DNA of 64,000 nucleotides, from NCBI RefSeq assembly GCF_900114115.1, contig NZ_FORX01000012.1, forward strand, positions 1 to 64,000, read 5' to 3'. The translations under genes and the position numbers were made by a program. The notes under the pieces are model-generated. The model saw nothing but the letters and a program-made list of their open reading frames with translations, did not search any database and was not told the DNA's origin. Shown here piece by piece: positions 46,112 through 53,454 of this stretch. The stretch comes from Desulfomicrobium apsheronum. Its GTDB lineage: Bacteria; Desulfobacterota; Desulfovibrionia; Desulfovibrionales; Desulfomicrobiaceae. Position 1 is the first letter of the stretch; each line of letters opens with the position of its first letter.

Positions 46112-46316
46112 CGTCCACGAAATTGACCGTCCGTTCTTGGAAGGGGTTTTAGTTGGCGCAGAGAGCCATTCATTCTGCAACGAAGTTATCCACAAGGTCT
46201 GCTATGAGTACGGCTATACTCAGGTACAAGTAGATGCAGCGACAGGATTGCATTATTCATCAGTGAACAAAATTCTTCGGAAAATGGGATGATTCAAGAT
46301 TCTAGATCTGACCCTC
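46112..46316 (+). pseudogene. C-terminal remnant of REP-associated transposase with right-end repeat
   Basis: The frame ending at 46292 reads RPFLEGVLVGAESHSFCN, VCYEYGYTQVQVDAATGLHY and SSVNKILRKMG, a better-preserved RAYT helix-turn-helix tail than the copy at 38736. It is followed by TTCAAGATTCTAGATCTGAC (46291-46312), a one-base variant of the right-end repeat. The catalytic part is missing. Confidence 0.72.
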
Positions 46317-46389
46317 GAATTGCATTGAATTTCCTCCTGAATCGTAATCCCATCGAAGTCTACTCCACAACTTGGAATTGTTCAGATTT

Positions 46390-46420
46390 AACGCCGCCAT
46401 ATACAAACATATAGCGGCGG
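46390..46420 (-). terminator. Terminator downstream of hxsA
   Basis: CGCCGCCATATA and TATAGCGGCG form an imperfect stem 6 bases beyond the hxsA stop codon on the minus strand. It is followed by a short T-rich stretch. Confidence 0.65.
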
Positions 46421-46425
46421 TTGAG

Positions 46426-46680
46426 TTAATAGCGACTGGAATAATGAGAAACGTGAGAGGAATGAGACACGTGTGACGAATGAGAATAGTGTCCAGCCAC
46501 CAATGCGCCATTGCCGTCAGTTAAAACATTTGCAGGGCGTTCAAGCACAACTGGAGTGTCTGACGTCACATTAACCAGAGATACAATGTTTTGAGGTTGA
46601 ACAGGCGTTGCATTTGCGGCAGTAATTCCGACACCAAGAAGCGTCAAAATTCCTGTGGTCATAGACAGTAGTTTTTTCAT
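46426..46680 (-). CDS. His-Xaa-Ser repeat precursor protein (HxsA-type substrate)
   Basis: An 84-residue secreted small protein. The signal peptide MKKLLSMTTGILTLLGVGIT ends near AANA. A ~40-residue spacer (TPVQPQNIVSLVNVTSDTPV…) leads to a C-terminal run of six H-x-S triplets (HYSHSSHVSHSSHVSHYSS), ending RY. Tandem HxS triplets next to two radical SAM genes and an HxsD gene define the His-Xaa-Ser system, where the repeats are the presumed site of modification. The chemical change is unknown to me. ATG 46680 follows TGAGGACAC. It is the last gene of the operon, 20 bases after hxsC. It is short compared with the larger peptidoglycan-binding HxsA proteins, so it may belong to a compact subtype. 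Confidence 0.85.
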   Translation of the reverse strand: MKKLLSMTTGILTLLGVGITAANATPVQPQNIVSLVNVTSDTPVVLERPANVLTDGNGALVAGHYSHSSHVSHSSHVSHYSSRY

Positions 46681-46700
46681 GTGTCCTCATATTTCGGTTT

Positions 46701-47828
46701 TTAGAGGCAAACGGGATGAATGCCTTCACTGATTAAATTATTTGATGTGGTGAAAAATCCACCACATTTATCTTTAACCATACACTCGTTACACATGGTG
46801 ATATGGTTACATTTCCAATCTGAAATTGATTTTTTTGCATATTTCCATGCTCGAACAGGGATTACACAAAGCTGATGGTTGTAAATTGAAAAGTTTATGC
46901 CTCTTCTCTCTGCTTCTACAACAAATTTGTCCAGTTCTTCTCGATACTCTGTCGGATCTATCCACACTTCCTTGGCGTTCTTTGCCGCGCATCCCGTCAT
47001 TTCAAGGCCCATAATGGCAAAATGGTGTACGAAAGGATAGGTACGGAAGAAGAACTCTGCTAAACCCGGAAGTCTGGTATAGTTCAGCTTTGAAACAACG
47101 AAACGGACCTCGATACCAACGTTGAGTTTTGAAAGATTATAGAGGCTGGCGTGTACTTTACTAAAAGCTCCTTCTCGTTGAACAATCAAATCATGTGTAA
47201 GCGGTGTATCGCCGTGCATGGAAACACAATAGCATGTTTTCGGTGTTGAGAGCTCAGCGCAACGTTTTGCAAACTCGAATTCGCTGAATGTTTGTCCGTT
47301 GGTTAGAACTTGAAGACTGGCGTCTGGATGTTCTGTTGTGCATCGAGTCAGAATTTCTATGAAATTACTTCTGATCAGTGTTGGTTCGCCTCCTGTAATG
47401 CACATATGTTCAACTTTTTTTCTGACCAATAAATCAAGGACGCTACGCGCTGTTTCGATGTGTATTTTGTCATGTTGCTTCTGAGGCTGTGGGCACATAA
47501 TGCAATTAACGTTACAGGCATCGGTAAGATAAAGTGCGTTTTGACTACACGAATTCTCCCAGAGAACGTAAATTTTTCCATCCGCTGAAATTTTGACAAT
47601 ATCGTCGATATGATGGGTTATATCTAGCTCATTTGGAATCTTGAGTCCTGACTTGGAGAACAACGGAAGCTTGCTGTCTTTGGTTACATATCCTCTGAAA
47701 CCAAAATCAGACATAGATAAGTTATCTTTGTAAAGTATATGGTTTCCACGAGGAATCGAGTCCGTATCTTTTGTTAGAATCCCAATACAGCCTTTGTTTC
47801 TCAGGCTTTCGCCACTATACGTTCTCAT
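46701..47828 (-). CDS. hxsC: His-Xaa-Ser system radical SAM maturase HxsC
   Basis: A 375-residue radical SAM enzyme. The [4Fe-4S]/SAM motif CNVNCIMC lies near residue 128 (YLTDACNVNCIMCPQPQKQH) and GGEP follows at CITGGEPTLI. A Cys-rich C-terminus (DWKCNHITMCNECMVKDKCG) may bind an auxiliary cluster. It should act in the cytoplasm on the HxS-repeat precursor before export. The start overlaps the hxsB stop by 14 bases and has GGAGGG ~9 bases upstream. AT-rich composition agrees with horizontal transfer. The assignment to HxsC rather than HxsB rests on length and order. Confidence 0.82.
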   Translation of the reverse strand: MRTYSGESLRNKGCIGILTKDTDSIPRGNHILYKDNLSMSDFGFRGYVTKDSKLPLFSKSGLKIPNELDITHHIDDIVKISADGKIYVLWENSCSQNALYLTDACNVNCIMCPQPQKQHDKIHIETARSVLDLLVRKKVEHMCITGGEPTLIRSNFIEILTRCTTEHPDASLQVLTNGQTFSEFEFAKRCAELSTPKTCYCVSMHGDTPLTHDLIVQREGAFSKVHASLYNLSKLNVGIEVRFVVSKLNYTRLPGLAEFFFRTYPFVHHFAIMGLEMTGCAAKNAKEVWIDPTEYREELDKFVVEAERRGINFSIYNHQLCVIPVRAWKYAKKSISDWKCNHITMCNECMVKDKCGGFFTTSNNLISEGIHPVCL

Positions 47829-49272
47829 GTGTCACACCCTCCGTATTTGGTGTAATCCAAGACCAGAGCGTGTCCAAAAACAAATTATCATTCGTTTTTA
47901 TTTTTTCGAACATATAATCAAAAATAAGCATATTTTTCTTGCAAAAATTGCTTCCTGGATTGTGCCCAATAATTGTTCCGTATTCGAGGTAGTTTCGAAT
48001 TGGATCAGCTCCGCAATACGGGCTATAAACACAGTCGCTGCATCCAGGGATTGTCTCCAGGCAAGAATTCTCGACTATTTCACCAATGATTTGCCCGTTA
48101 AAAATTTGCGTATATGAATCTTTGCCAACATTCCCCATCTTGAATCTTTCATCGCCCATGCGAGCCAGCATTCGGCCCTCGTCTGCGGGGTAAACGTCAC
48201 CATTGTAGTCGTAGATAGCTCCGCTGATCCCAGCTCCGGACGGAGATTGCAGATCGACAAACCCTGTTGATTGCGAAGTCATGATACGCTTAAAAATAAG
48301 TGCGGTGTAGTATTCGGTGAACATGGTGCCGGAGGCATTAAGACTTATGATGTACTCCAAACATTTCGTGTAAAATTCAAAAAAATCTTCGCTACTATAC
48401 CCAAGAGACTCGGCTTGTTCAGCCGCAAAGCCGTATGGATTCAAGGATCTAAGAAATATTCCGTGAAAGCCAAGGCGCACGTATTCGTCTATAATTGCCT
48501 TGAATCGAGACAGGGATTGTCTAGAAGTCGTCATAAGCGCATCAATTCTATCCGGGCCCATGATACTTCGACCAAGCTCAAGATTCTGAACGAATAAATC
48601 ATAACTCGTATTTCCAATCCTTTGCTTTCGACACGAATCATGGATGTCCTTTGGTCCATCGAGCGAAGTTGAAACAAATACGCTGTGTTTATGAAGATAT
48701 TCAAATCTATCTTTTGTTATTGCCGTCAGATTAGTACAAAGTACAAATGCTAGATTTTTTTTATATTTTAAATTTAAGGTTTCAGCGTATTCTACAACAA
48801 ATGGAATGATCTCCCAATTGAGAGTTGGTTCACCGCCCTGGAATTCAATTTTTATGCTCGGAGATGGGGAGTGGAAAATAGTATTTACAATTTTTTCAGC
48901 AGTTTCAATGCTCATATCAAACTGGATGGCATCGTTATCCGCACATGAGACCTGGCAATACTCACACCTTTGATTGCAGCGTAATGTTGTGACCAGCATA
49001 TGAAGGGAAGTAAAGCTTCGAAGAAAGGCTTTTCTTGATCTGAGTTTGGTGGCAGCCGCGTCAATGGATTGTCCCATGTCTACGGATAGTATTTGGCGTG
49101 AAACAAGATCTTGTATGATGTTATCGCTTAAATCAAGCGTAGAGTCGAGCAACTTGTTGAACTCGGCCCTAGGTATCCAATAAAAATCGCCATGAGCTGT
49201 TGTGATAAAAATTTCTTTTTCTTCTCTTCGGAAAAGAAAAGGAAAAATTTCAAGATTTAATCCGGAATTCAT
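47815..49272 (-). CDS. hxsB: His-Xaa-Ser system radical SAM maturase HxsB
   Basis: A 485-residue radical SAM protein of the anaerobic-sulfatase-maturase-like (SPASM) type. The SAM-cluster motif CNQRCEYC lies near residue 98, followed by the GGEP motif in EFQGGEPTLNWEI. The C-terminal region carries further cysteines (CLETIPGCSDCVYSPYCGAD, then FCKKN) typical of auxiliary [4Fe-4S] clusters. An N-terminal segment of ~80 residues (MNSGLNLEIFPFLFRREEKE) resembles the peptide-recognition part of such maturases. It is translationally coupled to hxsD through ATGA. It likely works with HxsC on the same precursor. Confidence 0.85.
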   Translation of the reverse strand: MNSGLNLEIFPFLFRREEKEIFITTAHGDFYWIPRAEFNKLLDSTLDLSDNIIQDLVSRQILSVDMGQSIDAAATKLRSRKAFLRSFTSLHMLVTTLRCNQRCEYCQVSCADNDAIQFDMSIETAEKIVNTIFHSPSPSIKIEFQGGEPTLNWEIIPFVVEYAETLNLKYKKNLAFVLCTNLTAITKDRFEYLHKHSVFVSTSLDGPKDIHDSCRKQRIGNTSYDLFVQNLELGRSIMGPDRIDALMTTSRQSLSRFKAIIDEYVRLGFHGIFLRSLNPYGFAAEQAESLGYSSEDFFEFYTKCLEYIISLNASGTMFTEYYTALIFKRIMTSQSTGFVDLQSPSGAGISGAIYDYNGDVYPADEGRMLARMGDERFKMGNVGKDSYTQIFNGQIIGEIVENSCLETIPGCSDCVYSPYCGADPIRNYLEYGTIIGHNPGSNFCKKNMLIFDYMFEKIKTNDNLFLDTLWSWITPNTEGVTHENV

Positions 49273-49619
49273 CTCAAATCCACCACACTAGATGTAGGCA
49301 AGAAAGCAGTTTTGTATATTGTTCTTTGTACATCAATTGTTTTTTTGAGCAAGTCTTCCCTGACTTGTTGGTCTATTGCTGCGATATAGAATTCATAAAG
49401 TATAGCATTCAAGTCTACATCAGTTTTCAATGCAGCCAAGAGCGTGATCTTAACTTCGTCTTTGCCTTCTGGAAGCATTTGTAATCTAACTCTATCTGAA
49501 AATAATCGAAGTGTTTTCATGACAGCAGTTTGTTCAAAATATGCTTTCTTGAGCAAAAGAGTCGGATTTCCGGTCAACAGATCTGTTTCCATTACGTGGT
49601 CTGACTTGGATTGCGTCAT
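49269..49619 (-). CDS. hxsD: His-Xaa-Ser system protein HxsD
   Basis: A 116-residue protein at the head of the operon. It is helical with two strands: LLKKAYFEQTAVMKTLRLFS, EVKITLLAALKTDVDLNAIL and YEFYIAAIDQQVREDLLKKT. Its size and place match HxsD, a small component always associated with HxsB/HxsC and whose role is unresolved (perhaps a chaperone or leader-binding protein). ATG 49619 follows AAAAGGAG. The promoter should lie in the AT-rich gap upstream, next to a decayed transposase end. Confidence 0.8.
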   Translation of the reverse strand: MTQSKSDHVMETDLLTGNPTLLLKKAYFEQTAVMKTLRLFSDRVRLQMLPEGKDEVKITLLAALKTDVDLNAILYEFYIAAIDQQVREDLLKKTIDVQRTIYKTAFLPTSSVVDLR

Positions 49620-49770
49620 ATATGGCTCCTTTTCTAAATTTTATTATTCTACTCTGTAATCCAGTCGTGTCAAACCCGCTAAGGTTGACATGTGTGTATG
49701 ACAGACCAAAAAAAAGCCCCAGAAAGGAGCGTCCGAGACTCATGATGAATTTTTTCAAACAGGAGGCGAG

Positions 49771-49960
49771 GTCAGATCTTGAATCTTGAATTTTTTTGGA
49801 GTAACTATAGTTGATGGTCCGCCCACTCCGCATAGAATTTCCAGGACCCATCTAACATGTGACATCCCGGTGTAATACACAATTTGCCATATTTTTTTGA
49901 TCCATTTATCGATGATCTGTCGTCTTTTTTGTAAAACACGCAATCAAAGAAACACTTGCA
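49771..49960 (+). pseudogene. REP-associated transposase 5' remnant with left-end repeat
   Basis: GTCAGATCTTGAATCTTGAA (49771-49790) is followed by TTGGAGTAAC and an ATG at 49814 reading MVRPLRIEFPGPI-stop-HVTSR, the characteristic start of RAYT (Y1-type) transposases. Further stops appear within 50 codons and similarity fades near 49960. It lies between hxsD and the divergent hydrolase gene. Confidence 0.75.
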
Positions 49961-50105
49961 TTTGACGCATCCATTCTAGTAGTCATCTCGGAACAGATTT
50001 ACAAATTATTTGAAATTTTTTGCGCTAAGTTTCACATCGATTATCTATAGTTTCTTATTCATAAAATTTATGAATATATTGAAATCTACATTATAGGAAA
50101 TATAT

Positions 50106-51029
50106 ATGAATCAATATAATTATTGCAAGGATCTGAAAAGATATTCAATAAGCATGATTGTCTCTTTTGCGTTCATATTCTTCTTTTTTACCCCAGCACA
50201 CGCCAAAAACGAATGGCCAAGTCTCGCAATATCTGCGGATGGGACCCCGATTTCCTTCGACTCGTATGGTTCTGGAGAACCGACGCTCGTGTTTGTCCAT
50301 GGTTGGAGCTGTGATGCCCGCTACTGGCGTGAACAAATCCCCCATTTTTCGAAAAAAAACCGCGTGATTGTGCTTGACCTCGCAGGCCATGGCCATTCGG
50401 GCATGGGGCGAACTCAGTACACCATGAGATCATTCGGAGAGGACGTGAAGGCAGTAACCGAGGCAACCGGCAGCCGCAGCGTCATCCTGATCGGACATTC
50501 CATGGGCGGTTCCGTCATCGTCGAGGCTGCCCGACTCATGGCGGACCGTGTGATCGGACTCGTCGGTATCGATACGCTTGAAAATATCGAATACTCGATG
50601 ACTCAGGAAGAATTCGAAGGCATGGTCGCACCGCTCGAAAAGGATTTTCAGACCGGCTGTCGGCAATTCGTGGAGGCGATGATTTCATCTCGCACCGAGG
50701 CAGAGCTTCGTGAATGGATTCTCTCCGATATGTCTGCCGCACCGCCGGATGTCGCATTGAGCGCCATGAGAGAAATGATGTCGCAGTACATCACAGGTGA
50801 AGCCGCCAGGATATTCAAGGACATCCGCATACCCGTCATGACCGTGAACGGCGACATGTGGCCCATCGAATACGAAGCAAACCGGCGCCATATGTTTTCC
50901 TTCGATGCCATTGTCCTGAAGGACGCGGATCATTTTCTCATGCTGAATCGCGTAGAGGAGTTTAATTCCGCTTTGGAAAAATCGATCGCTACGTTTTCAA
51001 AAAATCAACTGGAAGGCAAAAAGGACTAA
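50106..51029 (+). CDS. Exported alpha/beta hydrolase
   Basis: A 307-residue hydrolase with an N-terminal signal peptide (hydrophobic ~15-30, ending AHAK), so probably periplasmic. Oxyanion motif VHGWSCDARYW (64-74), nucleophile elbow GHSMGGS with S132, an acidic residue in VMTVNGDMWPIE and catalytic His in LKDADHFLML complete a Ser-Asp-His triad. It resembles small esterases or haloperoxidase-like hydrolases. The substrate is unknown. The 5' end is AT-rich and the rest GC-richer. Start ATG 50106 follows AGGAAATAT. It is divergent from the hxs operon and may be unrelated to it. Confidence 0.85.
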   Translation: MNQYNYCKDLKRYSISMIVSFAFIFFFFTPAHAKNEWPSLAISADGTPISFDSYGSGEPTLVFVHGWSCDARYWREQIPHFSKKNRVIVLDLAGHGHSGMGRTQYTMRSFGEDVKAVTEATGSRSVILIGHSMGGSVIVEAARLMADRVIGLVGIDTLENIEYSMTQEEFEGMVAPLEKDFQTGCRQFVEAMISSRTEAELREWILSDMSAAPPDVALSAMREMMSQYITGEAARIFKDIRIPVMTVNGDMWPIEYEANRRHMFSFDAIVLKDADHFLMLNRVEEFNSALEKSIATFSKNQLEGKKD

Positions 51030-51039
51030 CGCCAATCTC

Positions 51040-51106
51040 AACAGGCTATTGAACAATGAGGCGTAATCGCGGTGTCTCAATGGTCTGACTTCCTCTTGCC
51101 ATTCTG
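51040..51106 (+). repeat. Dispersed 67-bp repeat (AACAGGCTATTGAA…), copy 1
   Basis: Shares AACAGGCTATTGAA and GTGTCTCAATG…CTGACTTCCTCTTG with 57121-57187, with a few differences. Both copies are in the same orientation and directly follow or precede coding genes. Confidence 0.7.
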
Positions 51107-51157
51107 CATTGCTTTCAAGACCTTTCGGTATATTCTACGCTATCCTCGGAGATGTTC

Positions 51158-51781
51158 ATGAGCCCGGCTACATATCTCGCCTTTCTCTTGGCCACCGTAG
51201 TGGTCTTGGTCATCCCCGGTCCGACCATCATGTTGGTGGTGAGTTGTTCCCTGGTCCAAGGCAAACGTGCAGCCCTGCCACTGGCCTTAGGAGTCGGCCT
51301 TGGCGACACTGTGGCAATGATTGCGTCTATGGCCGGGCTTGGCGCATTGCTCGCCACCTCGGCCACGCTGTTTACGACGCTTAAGTGGGTCGGTGCGTTC
51401 TACCTCGTCTACTTGGGTGTAAAGACCTTGCGGGCCAGCCCTGAGCCGGGCAAAGGCTTGCCGCGCATTGAGCCTGCATCGCGCGGGGCCAGCGTGTTTC
51501 GCGCCTTTGCGGTTACGGCTACCAATCCTAAGTCTATCGCCTTCTTCTGCGCCTTCATGCCCCAGTTCATCAACCGCGCCGAGCCGGTCATGGCTCAAAT
51601 CCTCATCTTGGGATCGACCTTTGTAATCCTGGCGGTAGTCAACGCCACCTTGTACGCGCTTCTGGCGGCCAGGGCACGAGACGCGGTGACGAATCCCCGA
51701 ACCATGAAAATGATGAACTTGGCAGGCGGCTCCGCCCTGATCGGTGCGGGCGTTTTGACCGCTGCCATACGGCGGACATAA
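51158..51781 (+). CDS. LysE/RhtB family exporter, divergent third member
   Basis: A 207-residue, six-helix exporter. The first helix carries the family signature LVIPGPTIMLVVSCSLVQGK; the middle has LKWVGAFYLVYLGVKTLRAS and the C-terminal half FAVTATNPKSIAFFCAFMPQ with the NPK motif. It is clearly a different lineage from the duplicated pair at 38.1 and 45.5 kb. Start ATG 51158 is preferred because GGAG lies at 51148-51151. ATG 51152 is too close to it. GC content is near that of the core genome. The substrate is unknown. Confidence 0.88.
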   Translation: MSPATYLAFLLATVVVLVIPGPTIMLVVSCSLVQGKRAALPLALGVGLGDTVAMIASMAGLGALLATSATLFTTLKWVGAFYLVYLGVKTLRASPEPGKGLPRIEPASRGASVFRAFAVTATNPKSIAFFCAFMPQFINRAEPVMAQILILGSTFVILAVVNATLYALLAARARDAVTNPRTMKMMNLAGGSALIGAGVLTAAIRRT

Positions 51782-51907
51782 AAGAGTACCAAGAAGCAGA
51801 CGGGGTCTCTGAGATCAAGAGTATATCATGCCGTGCGATCTGAAAGCCCAACAAGCCACCTGAACGCCCGGAGCCACCGCTCCACGATGGAAGAATAGCA
51901 AAACGGG
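51782..51907. repeat. Intergenic with a GGTCTCTGAGA repeat
   Basis: CAGACGGGGTCTCTGAGATCAAGAG at about 51798-51823 is one of several copies of a palindromic repeat found also at 56849, 56875 and 57854. Confidence 0.55.
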
Positions 51908-52309
51908 TTATTCCGGCAGTTCCTCAAAGGTGGGGAGCATTTCCAGCTCCTTGTCCCAATTGGCTTTACGCGAAACGAATATATGCGCCGTGGGCGGAAT
52001 TGGCGCGTTGCAGTCGAGGCTGCCCGCTGGGAGCACCAGCAGCGTGCCGTTCAGTTGGATGTTCGGCAGGGCAGAGCCGCATTCGGCGCAGAAACTTTTT
52101 ATGTGACCCGTGTTGTTGAAGTTAAAGGTTTTTATCAAGTTCTCGCCCGATAGCCAGCGTAGGGTGGCCGTGGACGAAAACAGGTTGGCTGCGTGGGCCG
52201 ATCCGGTATCCTTGCGGCACCGTTCGCAATGGCACAAATAGAAACTCTCGAATTCGCCCTCGACCTCGAAGGCGACCTTGCCGCACAGACACGATCCCGC
52301 ATAAATCAC
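51908..52309 (-). CDS. GFA/CENP-V domain protein
   Basis: A 133-residue zinc-binding protein of the GFA (glutathione-dependent formaldehyde-activating-like) family. Metal ligands are visible: CLCG at the N-terminus, CHCERCRKDTGS near residue 27, and FCAECGSALP near 73. Despite the historic name, most members have no proven enzymatic activity. The RBS is TGTAAGCGTG-like and weak. The gene has core-like GC and no obvious link to its neighbours. Confidence 0.88.
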   Translation of the reverse strand: MIYAGSCLCGKVAFEVEGEFESFYLCHCERCRKDTGSAHAANLFSSTATLRWLSGENLIKTFNFNNTGHIKSFCAECGSALPNIQLNGTLLVLPAGSLDCNAPIPPTAHIFVSRKANWDKELEMLPTFEELPE

Positions 52310-52680
52310 GCTTACACCTCCACGCTTCGCACCGTTTGTCAGGCGGCGGCGCTGAATCCGCCGCGCAAAGCTTGCGTCATAGATGAGTCATGCGTCTATT
52401 GGCAACTCCAGTTCTGGCACCATCGACAATCCGGCAGCAGGAAATGCGTCCCACGGCCCGCACAGCCTCAATGTGGCCAAAAGCCATGCGTTGATCGGGA
52501 AGCCTGTCATCCTGAACTGTGCCGCTACATTCTCCGGAACCCCGGAAGCCCGGAAGGGCGGGAGGGGCGTGGAGCAGGGGGCGTGGCCATGCAGGCGCGC
52601 TGCGGCAGGGTTCAAAAAAGGGAAGCGACCCGCGAAGGGGACGCTTCCCGGCGATGGCGTGTGTGCTCGTGAGACAAGGG
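52310..52680. other. Gene-free stretch before an RAYT element
   Basis: No credible gene. A GC-rich hairpin-type terminator (GGGAAGCG-ACC…GG-GACGCTTCCC, ~52619-52650) is present near the right end. Confidence 0.4.
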
Positions 52681-53037
52681 CCAGATCTTGAATCTTGAAT
52701 TTTCTGGAGTAACTCCTCTTCACGGCCCGCCCACTCCGCACAGAATTTCCGGGAGTCATCTGCCTTGTGACATCCCGGGGCAATGCATAATCTTCCATTT
52801 TTCTGGACCATATCGACAGGAGCACTTTTCTTTCCGTGCTCGGGATAACGTTGCACCGGTTCAACGTTATTTATCATGGCTATTGCCTGACGACGAATCA
52901 CTTTTATTTGCCGCAACTCCGGCCGCAAATCTTTCCAAAACTATACGGCAATTAAACGGCGTTAACACGCAGGCATTCATTCCTCAGTGAGCAAAATTCT
53001 TCAGAAAATGGGATATTTCAAGATTCAAGAGCCGCCC
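52681..53037 (+). mobile_element. REP-associated transposase element, both ends present, gene decayed
   Basis: The most complete copy. The left end CAGATCTTGAATCTTGAATT at 52682 is followed by CTGGAGTAAC. The frame from 52722 (ACG in place of ATG) reads TARPLRTEFPGVICLVTSRG then a stop. Further on HGYCLTTNHF and, after frame changes, ANLSKTIRQLNGVNTQAF are typical Y1_Tnp motifs (the YCLMTNH and RQLNG-YTQ region), and finally ILQKMG. The right end (TTTCAAGATTCAAGAGCCGC) is at 53016-53037. The middle of the gene is missing, leaving about 357 bases. Confidence 0.8.
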
Positions 53038-53117
53038 CCAGATTCCCCAATTCCCCGTGATCCTGGATTCTCAGTGAGCCTTTTGTAAATCGCCACATCC
53101 CCGGCTTTACATTAGCG

Positions 53118-53356
53118 GCGACACCCACTACCAGCTCTCCAACCGCATCGTCGTGGCCTGGAAGCTGGCCCAATGCGACCTGCCCGTGGCCCTGCTCTGC
53201 ATTGGCTTCACCGGCGAGGTCCTTCGCACGCCCCCTGGTCGACCGCGACCACTGGCAAGGCCTCATGAAAGTATACATGCACGGGATCGTGACGCACAAT
53301 TTTTCAGGCAAAGTCATTCTTTGTGGCAAAAAAAGCCACTATGTGCATGCTGATTG
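53118..53356 (+). pseudogene. Frameshifted fragment of a conserved hypothetical protein
   Basis: YISGDTHYQLSNRIVVAWKL then AQCDLPVALLCIGFTGEVL is encoded in one frame from about 53118. Beyond ~53224 the sequence continues sensibly only in the +1 frame (RPLVDRDHWQGLMKVYMHGI then a stop at 53355). The pattern QLSNR…AWKLA…P-VLLYLGF is typical of a widespread hypothetical protein, often beside defence genes, but the family name is not recalled. The N-terminal part is missing. Confidence 0.55.
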
Positions 53357-53454
53357 AGTCATTGTCGGTTTCTGTTGTTGAAATTTTACAGTAACTCGCT
53401 TTTATTTTTGGTTTCAGTGATATTCATATCTAACAAGCTCAGGGTTTTTGAGAC

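Larger units (their letters stand above)
45250..46316 (+). repeat. Direct duplication, right copy (LysE exporter plus transposase remnant)
   Basis: Second copy of the segment at 37868-38937, again led by the terminator-like hairpin (GGCCATCCGGTGACGGGTGG). A right-end repeat lies at 45416-45433, ahead of LysE. The transposase tail at the right is more divergent between copies than the exporter gene. Confidence 0.85.

Noticed and set aside
52193-52672. Plus-strand 159-codon frame containing HPELCRYILRNP, reminiscent of RAYT transposases
   Set aside because: The match is a short isolated stretch, the rest of the frame has no transposase motif, and it overlaps the GFA gene.
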